From Elusimicrobiota bacterium (GTDB taxonomy: Bacteria; Elusimicrobiota; Elusimicrobia; UBA1565; UBA9628): a stretch of 64,000 nt of DNA. The stretch covers positions 1-64,000 of the forward strand of contig DAIDHI010000069.1 in assembly GCA_027452025.1 (NCBI GenBank). Reading direction: 5' to 3'. Below, piece after piece: positions 1 to 8,483 of this stretch. The first letter of the stretch is position 1, and each line of letters begins with the position of its first letter. The position numbers and the translations under genes are program-made. The notes beneath the pieces were generated by a model that saw only the letters and a program-made list of their open reading frames with translations, was not told the origin of the DNA and made no database searches.

Positions 1-1038
1 GAGGTCGATCTCTCCGCCATCGAGCACAACGCGCGGTGGGTCGCCTCCCAACTGGGAGAGCGGACGCGCCTGATGGCCGTGGTCAAGGCCGGCGGCTACG
101 GACACGGCGCCGCGGCCGCGGCCAAGGCCGCGCTGCGCGGAGGGGCCGACAGCCTCGGCGTGCTGACGGCCGCCGAGGCCGCAGAGCTTCGCGAAGCGGG
201 CGTCAACGCCCCGATCCATCTTCTCGCCCCCGTCGTGCCCGAGCAGGCCGCGCTGGCCGTCAGGCTCAAGACGATCCCGACCGTCGACCATGTTTCCCAG
301 GCCAGGGCGCTGAGCGCCCGGGCCCCGGCCAAAGGCCTCGGCGTCCATCTCGATTTGGATTTCGGGCTCGGCCGCTGGGGCTTGGCGCCCAAGGACGTGG
401 ACGCCTTCCTGCGCGGGTTTTCCCGCCTGCCTCGCCTGCGGCTGGAGGGTCTCTCGACCCACATCGACTACGTTCCCGGCAAGAACTCCGTCGAGGCCGA
501 GGAGAAGCTCTCGGCTTTCTCGAGGATCCTGCAGCGGCTCAAGAGGACTTGTCCCGGCCTGCTGGGCCACGCCGCCAACAGCTCCGTGCTCCTGGACTTC
601 CCGCACTGGCGGCTCGACATGGTCCGGGTCGGCAATTTGCTCTACGGCGTCAACGCCGCGGCCTCTAAGACGGCGCCGCTGCGCAAGCCCTGGAAGTTCT
701 ACGCGCGCATCATCGCCATCAGGGACGTCGGCCGCGGCCGCTCGATCGGCTACGCCAGCGAGTACGTCGCGCCCCGCCGCATGAAAGTCGCGACGTTGGC
801 GGCCGGCTACTCGGACGGCGTCACCATGGAGCCCGCCGAGAGGCTCATCGGCTTTGGCTCCGGCTTCCAATACTGGGGCATTCTGCGCGGCGCCAGGACT
901 CCGTTCGTGGGCCGCTGCGGCATCTCCCACGTCCTCGTCGACGTCACCGACGTCCCCTCCGCCAAGGTCGGCGACGCCGTGACCTTGCCCGTGCGCCGAA
1001 CGGCCGCCGGCGCCCACCTGCCCCGGATCTACCGCTAG
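1..1038 (+). CDS. alr: Alanine racemase, 5' end cut by the window edge
   Basis: PLP-dependent interconversion of L- and D-alanine for peptidoglycan. The reading frame is open from base 1, so the N-terminus (probably about 10 residues, judged from the usual position of the PLP lysine) lies outside the window. The PLP-lysine motif AVVKAGGYGHG is at residues 26-36 of the visible part (Lys29), and the catalytic tyrosine region SIGYASEYV lies near residue 250. The 346 visible residues fit the usual length of about 370. It converges on the aspartic protease gene with a 6-base gap. The neighbourhood also holds a penicillin-binding protein, so a cell-wall role fits. Confidence 0.93.
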   Translation, partial: EVDLSAIEHNARWVASQLGERTRLMAVVKAGGYGHGAAAAAKAALRGGADSLGVLTAAEAAELREAGVNAPIHLLAPVVPEQAALAVRLKTIPTVDHVSQARALSARAPAKGLGVHLDLDFGLGRWGLAPKDVDAFLRGFSRLPRLRLEGLSTHIDYVPGKNSVEAEEKLSAFSRILQRLKRTCPGLLGHAANSSVLLDFPHWRLDMVRVGNLLYGVNAAASKTAPLRKPWKFYARIIAIRDVGRGRSIGYASEYVAPRRMKVATLAAGYSDGVTMEPAERLIGFGSGFQYWGILRGARTPFVGRCGISHVLVDVTDVPSAKVGDAVTLPVRRTAAGAHLPRIYR

Positions 1039-1044
1039 CCTTCG

Positions 1045-2127
1045 CTATCGCGCCAGGCCCGGCTGGACCAGCGAGAAATAATCGTCGCCCGGAGGCGGAC
1101 GGTTCTCGGCCGACTGGATTCTGACGCCCGAGTCCGCCGCCCAGGTCCTGGACTTCCAATCGAAGGTCCAGTCGAACCGGCTGATGACATCGTATCCAAG
1201 AATCATCTCGACTTGGTCGTTGCCGAGATTCTTGCGCAAGTCCGACAAGTCGAAGGCGACGAAGTCACGGCCTGCGAGAGAGACGTTTCCGATCTGCAGC
1301 CCGGCCGCCCGATACAGGGCCACCTCGCGCTTGGAGCCCGTAGAGCAGCCGGCATAGCTCTTGTCGCTGCCGGGCACGAGAACGAAGCCGTTGCGCGGAT
1401 CCTTGGCGAAATTGACGTCGACGATCGTGGCGTTTGAGCCGGTGTCGAAGACGGCGGCCAACGGGACTCCGCCGACCGGCACGGACAGGATGATCTGCTT
1501 CTCGGAGGTTATGGAAAAGGGAGCGCCGCCGCCGGACTGCGGGGGATCGAGGACCAGGGCGGGAGAACGCATCAGGCGCAGGGAGAAACGCGAGGCCTTC
1601 GAAAGGATCTGCATGCCGACCACCCCGGCGTAGCGGCCGTGATTGGCCGGATCGCTCTCCATGCGCTCGAATTCGGCCGGCCCGAAAGACGCCTGTCCCA
1701 ATCGAAAGTCGGCCACATCCACCCCATCGGCGGTCACCGGCTTGCGGTCGCAGGCGCCGGTGAGGTCCCAGGTGGATCCGTTGGCCGGCAGCCGGTCCGC
1801 CCAAGGCGGTCCCTTGTATAACACGTTTACGCCCGCGCCCGTATCGAGCAGGCATTGCCCGGCGTTGCCGTCAAAGGCGCACGGCACGACGATCTGGCCG
1901 AGATGGTATTGCCGCGGCCCCATGGGCCGAAGAGCCAGCGGGACCGCCGCCGCATCGGCCGCCGCGGCGGCCGGGGCCGTCGCGCGGAACCTGAACTTGG
2001 CCTGGGGGACCGGCCCGGAGCCGCCGTCGAAGAAGGAGCCGTCGCTTTTCGAGGAATCGGCGGAGGCGCCGGCGACCAGCGCCAGCGTCAGGACGGCCGA
2101 GACGGCGAAGCTCCGCCGCGCGCCCAT
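1045..2127 (-). CDS. Secreted retropepsin/pepsin-like aspartic protease
   Basis: A 360-aa protein with an N-terminal signal peptide (hydrophobic core about residues 7-22, cut near ASA-DSS). It has two aspartic-protease active-site motifs, LLDTGAGVN (Asp95) and VFDTGSNATI (Asp228), each followed by a hydrophobic-Gly element (GVVGMQIL near 168-175 and MILGYDVISRF near the C-terminus). This suggests two retropepsin-like lobes in one chain, so a single polypeptide could form the active site as pepsin does. Expected in the periplasm or outside the cell. The substrate is unknown. A divergent ATG at 2127 leads into a short gap before the FtsH-like gene. Confidence 0.8.
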   Translation of the reverse strand: MGARRSFAVSAVLTLALVAGASADSSKSDGSFFDGGSGPVPQAKFRFRATAPAAAAADAAAVPLALRPMGPRQYHLGQIVVPCAFDGNAGQCLLDTGAGVNVLYKGPPWADRLPANGSTWDLTGACDRKPVTADGVDVADFRLGQASFGPAEFERMESDPANHGRYAGVVGMQILSKASRFSLRLMRSPALVLDPPQSGGGAPFSITSEKQIILSVPVGGVPLAAVFDTGSNATIVDVNFAKDPRNGFVLVPGSDKSYAGCSTGSKREVALYRAAGLQIGNVSLAGRDFVAFDLSDLRKNLGNDQVEMILGYDVISRFDWTFDWKSRTWAADSGVRIQSAENRPPPGDDYFSLVQPGLAR

Positions 2128-2170
2128 GCGCGGCTAGGATAACAGGCCCCGTCAGCTAATTCAAGGCGTC

Positions 2171-4249
2171 TTAGCGGCGCTTGGCGGGCAAAAGCCCAAG
2201 AAACGTCAAGCCTTTCGCCAGCCAGTCGAAGGCCAGTTGCTCGGGGCCGGAGCGTTCTCGCCTCTTTGCGGACGGGACCAGGGCCTCCATCTCGTCGTGG
2301 TCCAGCGTCTCCTTCTCGAGCAGGCGAGCCGCCATCGCCTCATGCACGGCGCGGTTGTCGCAGAGGACCTTGCGGGCGCGCTCCTGGGCCTCGGCCAGAA
2401 GCCTGCCGACCTCGGCCTCGACGCGGCGCTTGTAGTCCTCGGAAAGCTCCAGGGCCTTGGCCTGCTCGAGGTCGTAGGCGGCAAAGCCGAGCTGGGACAT
2501 GCCGAACTTGGTGACCATGTAGCGGGCGATGCGCGTCGCCTGCTCGAAGTCGTTGGAGGCGCCGGAATATATCTGCCCGGTCCCCAGTTCCTCGCCCGCC
2601 CGCCCGCCCATGGCCACGGCCATGCGGTCGAGCAGCCAGGCGCGGCTCTGAATGTTCTTCTCCTCCTCGGGCATGGCCTGCATCAGGCCCAGGGCGTTCA
2701 AGCCGTGGGGAATGATCGTCACCTTGCGCACGGGATCGGCGTTGGCCAGCAGATGAGAGACCAGCGCGTGACCGGCCTCGTGGTAGGCCACCACGCGTTT
2801 TTCTTCCGCGCTCATCACCAGCTTGCGCTGCTGGCCGATCGTCATCTCGTCGATGGCGGCGGCGAAGTGCCGCATGTAAGCCGCGTCGGCGCCTTCGTCG
2901 CCGGCGAGGATGCCGGCGCGCTGGACCACGTGCTCCAGGTCGGCGCCGGCGAGGCCCGGCGTCTGCTTGGCGACGGCCTTCAGATCCACGTCCGGAGCCA
3001 AAAGCATCTCCTTCGCGTGAACCTTGAGGATCGCCTCGCGGCCGAGGGCGTCGGGCAGGCCGACCGGGACCTTGAGGCCGAAGCGGCCTCCGCGCAAAAG
3101 CGCGGGGTCGAGCTTGTCCGGGCGGTTGGTGGCCGCGATCACGATGATATTGTCCTTCTCGAAGCCGTCCATCTCGGCAAGCAGCGCCGTGATCGCCTTG
3201 TCGTCCTCCGCGTTGTCGCGCGCCGCGTCGCCCTCGCTGCGCTTGTGGCCGACGGCGTCGATCTCGTCGATGAACAGGATGCCCGGGCCGCCGTCGGCAT
3301 TCTTGCGCACCTCCTCGAAGGCCTCGCGGATGTTGGCGGCGCCTTTGCCGACGTACATGTTGACGAAATCGGAGCCCTTGCGCGTGACGAAGGCCGCTCC
3401 GGCCTCGTTGGCCAGCGCCCGCGCCAGGAGCGTCTTGCCCGTACCCGGAGGTCCGAAGAACAGGATGCCCTTGAAGGGCTTGGCCCTGGGGTTGATCTTC
3501 GTGTAGCGCTGCGGATCCTTGAGGAAACGCACGACGCGCTGCAGTTCGCCCTTGGCCTCCTCCTGTCCGGCCACGTCGTCGAACGTGACCTTGTCCGCCG
3601 GATCGGCCGATTCCCGCGCGTCCGGTTTGCGCGCCGACGGCTTTTCTACGCCGTTCAGTTCCCGCATCTTGTGGACCTGCCAGCGGGCGATGAAGATCAA
3701 GGCCAGAATCGGGGGCACGGCCATCAAAAGGACGGGGATGAGGCCGCTGGCCCACGGGGAGCGGGCGGCGTGGGCGGCCACGGGCGCGGCCTTGACCAGG
3801 ACCGGCACGGCGCGGGCGGCCGCCGCGGCGGGCACGGCCGCCGCGAGGAACGCCCGGCGCAGGCCCGCGCGGCCGGCCACGGGCGCGGCCGCGTCGCGGC
3901 CGAAAGCGGAGGCGTCGAAGACGCGGCCCAAGGCCGCCGAGGGAGCGGCGCTTGGCGCGGCCAGCGCGCGGCCGAGGCCCGCGGCCTGGGCTCGCGCGGA
4001 CGGAAGGGCCGTCGCGGCGCAGGCCGCGACCGGCTGCGGCGAGGCGGCCGCCGCCGGAGGCTGGACCGAGACGGCGGCCGGGGCGGCCCAAGCGGCGGAG
4101 AAGGCGGCCGGCCCCGCGGCGGGCGACTCTAATTGAGGAAGAGCGATAGGGGCGCCGACGTCGGCCAGAGGAGCACGCGCGTCTTGAGCCAAAAGCGGAC
4201 TGGGTGCGAGCAGGGAGGCCGCCGCCGCGGCCGCGAGCCATTTTCTCAT
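2171..4249 (-). CDS. ftsH: FtsH-like AAA+ zinc metalloprotease with long Ala-rich N-terminus
   Basis: Membrane-anchored ATP-dependent protease of 692 aa. A signal-like segment (1-22) is followed by an Ala/Pro-rich low-complexity region to about residue 160, one transmembrane helix (about 168-188), then the AAA module: Walker A GPPGTGKT (266-273), Walker B ILFIDEID (about 324-331), and a second region of homology in which RPGRFDR is changed to RGGRFGL, keeping both arginines. The zinc motif HEAGH is at 490-494, and SNDFEQAT supplies the likely third ligand. In typical FtsH the periplasmic loop is about 70 residues; here it is about 145 residues of Ala/Pro-rich sequence. Known FtsH substrates include misfolded membrane proteins; the target here is unknown. 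Confidence 0.92.
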   Translation of the reverse strand: MRKWLAAAAAASLLAPSPLLAQDARAPLADVGAPIALPQLESPAAGPAAFSAAWAAPAAVSVQPPAAAASPQPVAACAATALPSARAQAAGLGRALAAPSAAPSAALGRVFDASAFGRDAAAPVAGRAGLRRAFLAAAVPAAAAARAVPVLVKAAPVAAHAARSPWASGLIPVLLMAVPPILALIFIARWQVHKMRELNGVEKPSARKPDARESADPADKVTFDDVAGQEEAKGELQRVVRFLKDPQRYTKINPRAKPFKGILFFGPPGTGKTLLARALANEAGAAFVTRKGSDFVNMYVGKGAANIREAFEEVRKNADGGPGILFIDEIDAVGHKRSEGDAARDNAEDDKAITALLAEMDGFEKDNIIVIAATNRPDKLDPALLRGGRFGLKVPVGLPDALGREAILKVHAKEMLLAPDVDLKAVAKQTPGLAGADLEHVVQRAGILAGDEGADAAYMRHFAAAIDEMTIGQQRKLVMSAEEKRVVAYHEAGHALVSHLLANADPVRKVTIIPHGLNALGLMQAMPEEEKNIQSRAWLLDRMAVAMGGRAGEELGTGQIYSGASNDFEQATRIARYMVTKFGMSQLGFAAYDLEQAKALELSEDYKRRVEAEVGRLLAEAQERARKVLCDNRAVHEAMAARLLEKETLDHDEMEALVPSAKRRERSGPEQLAFDWLAKGLTFLGLLPAKRR

Positions 4250-4343
4250 GCGAGGATTCTATTTTTTTGGGGCCCGCCGACGAAGAGGCCTGCGGCCGCG
4301 CGGCGCGCGGCAAAGGGCCCGGCGCCGTCGTGGGACCTAGGGC

Positions 4344-6665
4344 CTAATGGACCAGGGGCTGGCCGCCGTCGGAGCCGTCCGAGCCATCGGAGCCGTCCGA
4401 GCCGTCGGGGCTGCCCCCGGCGCCGTTTGACTCGAGCTGCTGGTCCGTCGGCAAGGCAGGCAGGGCCGACGCCGCGGCGGCGGCCGTCGACGGAGGCGCC
4501 GCGCCCAATCCCTGATCCGCGGACGGCCCGGCGGCGGCCAGGGCGGCGAGCTGCGGCCCGATCGGCTTGGTGTGGTCGATATTGCAGACCTGCCGGGGCT
4601 GGGTCCCATCGATGAACGCTTCCCGGATGATGCTGCGCCTGGGGCAATTGGAGCCCGCGAGCATGCCGGTGTTGGCGTCGATGTCTGCGAAGATGATGCC
4701 GTTGGGCACGGAGAAGTCGTCGCGCGGCCGGTCCTTGATGACCGCCGCCATGATCTGGGTCCACCAGGGCACCACGGTCGAGCCTCCGGTCCAGTCCTTG
4801 CGGCCCAGCGTGTGGAAGTCGTCGTAGCCCATCCAGGCGCTGGCCGCGAAGTCGGGCGTAAAACCGACGAACCACATGTCCTTGTTGTCGTTGGTCGTGC
4901 CCGTCTTGCCGCCCACGTTGGAGCCGAGGCGCCGGGCGTAGCGGCCGGTCCCGTTTTGGACCACGCCCCGCAAGAGGTTGGTCATGATATAGGCCAGCTG
5001 GGGCGAGATGGCCTCGTGCTCGCGCGGCACGTGCGTCTCGAGGATCTTGCCGTCGTGATCCTCGACGCGGGTGATGGTGTAGGGCTGGACGTAGATGCCG
5101 CCGTTGGCGAACGTCTCGAAGGCGTTGGCCATCTCCAGCGGGCTCACCACCGAGGAGCCCAGGCCCAGCGACGGGACGGGATCCAGAGGAGATCGAATGC
5201 CCAGGCGGTGCGCCATTTCGACGACCACCGGCGGGCCGATCTTGTTGATCAGGTTGATCGAGCAGATATTGCGCGACTCGGCCAGGGCCTTGCGCAGGGT
5301 GATCGTGCCGAGGAATTTCCCGTCGAAATTGTTGGGGACCCAGATCTTGAAGTCGGGATTATCCGCGAAGGGCTGGGTGGCCAGATTGATGGAATACTGG
5401 TCGGTGGCGCCCTCCAGGAGCCGCCAATCGCGGCCGTCGTAGTAGTACGCCAGAGGCCGGTCCTCGACCAGGGAGGCCGCCGTCATGCCCGACTGGATCG
5501 CGGCCGACCAGACGAAGGGCTTGAACGTCGAGCCCGGCTGCCGGCGCGCCTGCACGGCGCGATTGAAGATGGAGTCCCGGCCGCCGATCATCGCGCGCAC
5601 GGCCCCGGTCTTGACGTCGAGCAGCACGAAGGCGCCCTGGATCTTGGACGGCGGGGCCGTGGATATCTCGACGCCGTCGGGCCCGATGCCTTCCGGATTG
5701 TCCTTGAGCTTCCTTTGCCACTCGGCCAGGGCCTGGGCGTCGAAGTCGGACAGGCTCTTTTCCATGATCTGTTCGGCCGACTTCTGCATGCCGAGGTCCA
5801 GCGTGGTATAGATCTTCAGGCCGCCCCGCCACACCGCGTCGTAGCCGTACTTGGCCTCGAGCTTTCGGCGGATGTATTCGACGAAGTAGGGCGCCTGCGT
5901 GCCCAGCCCCACGGGCCGCACCGTCGGGATCGGCTCGGCGTTGGCCAGATCGCGCTCTGCGGGCGTGATCTTTCCGCCCTCGACCATGCGCTGCAGCACG
6001 ACGGAGCGGCGCTTGCGCGCCTGATTGGGGTGCTGGAACGGCGAGTAGCCGTGGGGCGCGCGGATGAGGCCGGCCAGCATCGCGCACTCGGCCAGGTCCA
6101 GGTCCGAGAGGTCCTTGCCGAAATAGACGCGGGCGGCGGCCTGCACGCCGTAGGCTCCTTCCCCGAAGTAGACCTGATTGAGGTAAAGCTGAAGGATCTC
6201 CTGCTTGGAGAAGTTGCGCTCGATCTGCACGGCGAGGAGCACCTCGCGGATCTTGCGCGCGAAAGTGCGCTGCGGCTTGAGAAAGACCTGCTTGGCCAGC
6301 TGCTGCGTGATCGTGGACGCGCCCTGCACGACGCGCCGGTGGAACAGGTTGACGAGCGCCGAGCGCAGGATGCCCTTGGGCGAGATGCCCCAGTGATTGA
6401 AGAACTGGTCGTCCTCCGTGGAAATGACGGCGTCTTGGAGGTCGACGGGGATCTTCGACAGGGGCAGCAGCGCGCGCCGCTCGATGGAGAACTCCGCGAC
6501 CTCGTCGCCGTTGGCGTCGAAGACCCGCGACGACAACGGCGGCGTGTAGTCCTCCAGGGTCTGGATGTCCGGCAGGCCGACGAGCAGCCGGCGCAGCGTC
6601 CACGATCCGCCCACCACCAACGCGGCCAGGGCGAAGACGACGGTATAGAACAGCTTGCGCGGCAT
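4344..6665 (-). CDS. pbp1A: Penicillin-binding protein 1A (bifunctional transglycosylase/transpeptidase)
   Basis: Class A PBP that polymerises lipid II and cross-links peptidoglycan. It has one N-terminal membrane helix. The GT51 domain shows EDDQFFNHWGISP and GASTITQQLAKQ. The transpeptidase domain carries the Ser motif STFK within RQPGSTFKPFVW, SRN in ALAESRNICSI, and KTGT in GGKTGTTNDNKD. The C-terminus ends in an Ala/Pro tract and a GSDGSDGSDGSDGG repeat, unusual for the family. An in-frame ATG exists at 6686, but a TATAAT box at 6672-6677 lies between it and the ATG at 6665, so 6665 (MPRKLF...) is preferred, giving about 773 aa. Confidence 0.93.
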   Translation of the reverse strand: MPRKLFYTVVFALAALVVGGSWTLRRLLVGLPDIQTLEDYTPPLSSRVFDANGDEVAEFSIERRALLPLSKIPVDLQDAVISTEDDQFFNHWGISPKGILRSALVNLFHRRVVQGASTITQQLAKQVFLKPQRTFARKIREVLLAVQIERNFSKQEILQLYLNQVYFGEGAYGVQAAARVYFGKDLSDLDLAECAMLAGLIRAPHGYSPFQHPNQARKRRSVVLQRMVEGGKITPAERDLANAEPIPTVRPVGLGTQAPYFVEYIRRKLEAKYGYDAVWRGGLKIYTTLDLGMQKSAEQIMEKSLSDFDAQALAEWQRKLKDNPEGIGPDGVEISTAPPSKIQGAFVLLDVKTGAVRAMIGGRDSIFNRAVQARRQPGSTFKPFVWSAAIQSGMTAASLVEDRPLAYYYDGRDWRLLEGATDQYSINLATQPFADNPDFKIWVPNNFDGKFLGTITLRKALAESRNICSINLINKIGPPVVVEMAHRLGIRSPLDPVPSLGLGSSVVSPLEMANAFETFANGGIYVQPYTITRVEDHDGKILETHVPREHEAISPQLAYIMTNLLRGVVQNGTGRYARRLGSNVGGKTGTTNDNKDMWFVGFTPDFAASAWMGYDDFHTLGRKDWTGGSTVVPWWTQIMAAVIKDRPRDDFSVPNGIIFADIDANTGMLAGSNCPRRSIIREAFIDGTQPRQVCNIDHTKPIGPQLAALAAAGPSADQGLGAAPPSTAAAAASALPALPTDQQLESNGAGGSPDGSDGSDGSDGSDGGQPLVH

Positions 6666-6671
6666 GGCGCC

Positions 6672-6677
6672 ATTATA
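6672..6677 (-). promoter_or_regulatory. -10 box for PBP1A (TATAAT)
   Basis: A perfect TATAAT on the minus strand, 6 bases before the ATG at 6665. No clear -35 element is visible at 16-18 bases. The spacing means the mRNA would start at or within a few bases of the ATG, so the transcript would be leaderless or nearly so. Confidence 0.55.
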
Positions 6678-6733
6678 TCTTTTCATGCGTGATCGAGCCC
6701 GGGGTGCGCGTCGCAGTTTGATAGGATAGCGTA

Positions 6734-8044
6734 GTGAGCTGGGACGTCATCATCGTCGGCGGCGGCATCACGGGCGCGGGCACGGCGCGCGACTGCGCCA
6801 TGCGCGGCCTCAAGACCCTGCTCCTCGAGCGCGGACAGCCCGCGATGGGCACGACGATCACCTCGACCCATCTCATCCACGGCGGCCTGCGCTATCTGCT
6901 CTACGACCGGCTCACGACCCACACGACCTGCTGGGACTCCGGACACATCGTGCGCATCGCCGGCTCCCTGCTGACGCGCCTGCCGATCCTGTGGCCCGTC
7001 TATAAGGACCACGCGCACGGCATCGAGACGGTCGAGACCCTCATGGAGGTCTACGACCGCTTCTCGGCCATGAAAGGGGGACTGCGGCACTTGCGGCTGA
7101 CGGCCGAGGACACGCTGCGCCTGGTCCCCGGGCTCAGGCGAGAAGGCCTCCTCGGGGCCGTCTCTTTCGACGAATGGTGGGTCGACCCGGCCGCCCTCGT
7201 CGGGGCCAATCTCGACAGCGCGCGCCGACACGGCGCCGAGGTCCGCGCCGGCGCGCCGGTCGACGGGCTGATCATGGAAGGCGAGACGGCCGCGGGCGTG
7301 CGCTGCGCCGGCCAAGAGCTGCGGAGCAAAATCGTCATCAACGCGGCCGGGCCCTGGGTGGACCGGGTGGCTCGCATGGCGGGAGCCCGAATCCCGCTGC
7401 GCTTGCGCAAGGGGACGCACTTGGTCTACGGCGCGCGGCACGTGCCCGTGGGGCTGCTTTTGGAGACGGCGGATCGGCGCTACGTGTTCGTGGTGCCCTC
7501 GCCGCAAGGCACCCTCGTCGGGCCGACCGATCTCGCCGGCGGCAACGATCCCGACCGCGTCGAGACGGCGCCCGAGGAGGTCTCCTACCTGCTGTCCTCG
7601 GTGAGGCGCTATCTTCCCGATTTCCCCGAGCGCTTCGACGCGACCATCGTCGGAGCCAGGCCGATTCTGGGGCAGGCCGGCGACGAGAAGCTGCTGTCGC
7701 GCGAATACGAGGTCTTCGACCACCTCTCGCGCGACGGCATCGCAGGGCTCGTGACGATCGGCGGCGGCAAGATGTCGGACTTCCGCGTGATGGGAGAGGC
7801 CGCCGCCGATGCCGCCTGCGCGCGCCTGGGGGTCTCGGCGGACTGCCGCACCCATCTCGAGACGCTATCCGGCGAGCCGCTCGACCCGCAGGTCCCGCCG
7901 CCGCAGCCGTCGCGCGCCGTCAAGAAGTTCCTGCGTCGGCACCCGCGGCTTCGGGAATGGCACGCGCTTTCCTATCTGGCCGCGGCCTACGTCAGGCATC
8001 TGGCGCTGCGCGCCTATTACGGGCTCAGCGCAGCGGCTCAGTAA
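6734..8044 (+). CDS. glpD: FAD-dependent glycerol-3-phosphate dehydrogenase
   Basis: Oxidises sn-glycerol-3-phosphate to dihydroxyacetone phosphate and passes electrons to the membrane quinone pool. The N-terminal FAD dinucleotide-binding motif is DVIIVGGGITGAGTARDCA, followed by the family segment TSTHLIHGGLRYL; the GlpD-like GARPIL and TIGGGKMSDFR motifs lie in the C-terminal half. At 436 aa it is shorter than E. coli GlpD (about 500), lacking part of the C-terminal cap, so it may be a GlpA-type or related member. The start codon is GTG. Its 3' end overlaps the convergent lipoprotein gene by 20 bases. Confidence 0.88.
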   Translation: MSWDVIIVGGGITGAGTARDCAMRGLKTLLLERGQPAMGTTITSTHLIHGGLRYLLYDRLTTHTTCWDSGHIVRIAGSLLTRLPILWPVYKDHAHGIETVETLMEVYDRFSAMKGGLRHLRLTAEDTLRLVPGLRREGLLGAVSFDEWWVDPAALVGANLDSARRHGAEVRAGAPVDGLIMEGETAAGVRCAGQELRSKIVINAAGPWVDRVARMAGARIPLRLRKGTHLVYGARHVPVGLLLETADRRYVFVVPSPQGTLVGPTDLAGGNDPDRVETAPEEVSYLLSSVRRYLPDFPERFDATIVGARPILGQAGDEKLLSREYEVFDHLSRDGIAGLVTIGGGKMSDFRVMGEAAADAACARLGVSADCRTHLETLSGEPLDPQVPPPQPSRAVKKFLRRHPRLREWHALSYLAAAYVRHLALRAYYGLSAAAQ

Positions 8045-8483
8045 CGCCGCGCTCCAAAAACCAGGCCTTGCCCCTGCTGTTGCGGTGAGTGCAGTCGACG
8101 AAGACGACGACCCGGCGGTCGTTGTAGACGTAGCCCCAACGACCGGTGTCCTTGAGCTGGGTGCCGTCGATCTGGCCGTCGCGCAGGATGGCGGGCGCAT
8201 AGACCTTGACCTTGTTGGTCTCGCCATGGACCGCGGTCTGGACCGTGGGGATCGCCGCCAAATACTTGGGCACGAGGAGGTCCAAGGTCGCGGGGATGCG
8301 GCCGTTCTCGCGGATATAGGAGCTCAGGGCCTCCTCGATGCTGGCCAACGAGGATCGGGTGTGGCTTTCCGAGACTTGCAGATCCAGCCGCCGCGCCGTG
8401 TCGTCCACCGTTTCCCGGCGCGGACCCGAGCAGGCCAACGCCGTCGCGGCCAGGACCGCCAACGCCAGCATCCGTCGCTTCAT
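8025..8483 (-). CDS. Lipoprotein with GspG/pseudopilin-like C-terminal domain
   Basis: A 152-aa protein with a short signal sequence ending in TALAC-SG, a plausible lipoprotein cleavage site (Cys18). The body contains IEEALSSYIRENGRIP, LDLLVPKYLAAIP and GRWGYVYNDR, the order of elements seen in the soluble domain of type II secretion major pseudopilins, but the N-terminal pilin helix is missing. Its ATG overlaps the stop of mnmA (ATGA), so it is the last gene of the long minus-strand operon that starts with the motor genes. The function is unknown; the pseudopilin resemblance is by eye. Confidence 0.7.
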   Translation of the reverse strand: MKRRMLALAVLAATALACSGPRRETVDDTARRLDLQVSESHTRSSLASIEEALSSYIRENGRIPATLDLLVPKYLAAIPTVQTAVHGETNKVKVYAPAILRDGQIDGTQLKDTGRWGYVYNDRRVVVFVDCTHRNSRGKAWFLERGVTEPLR

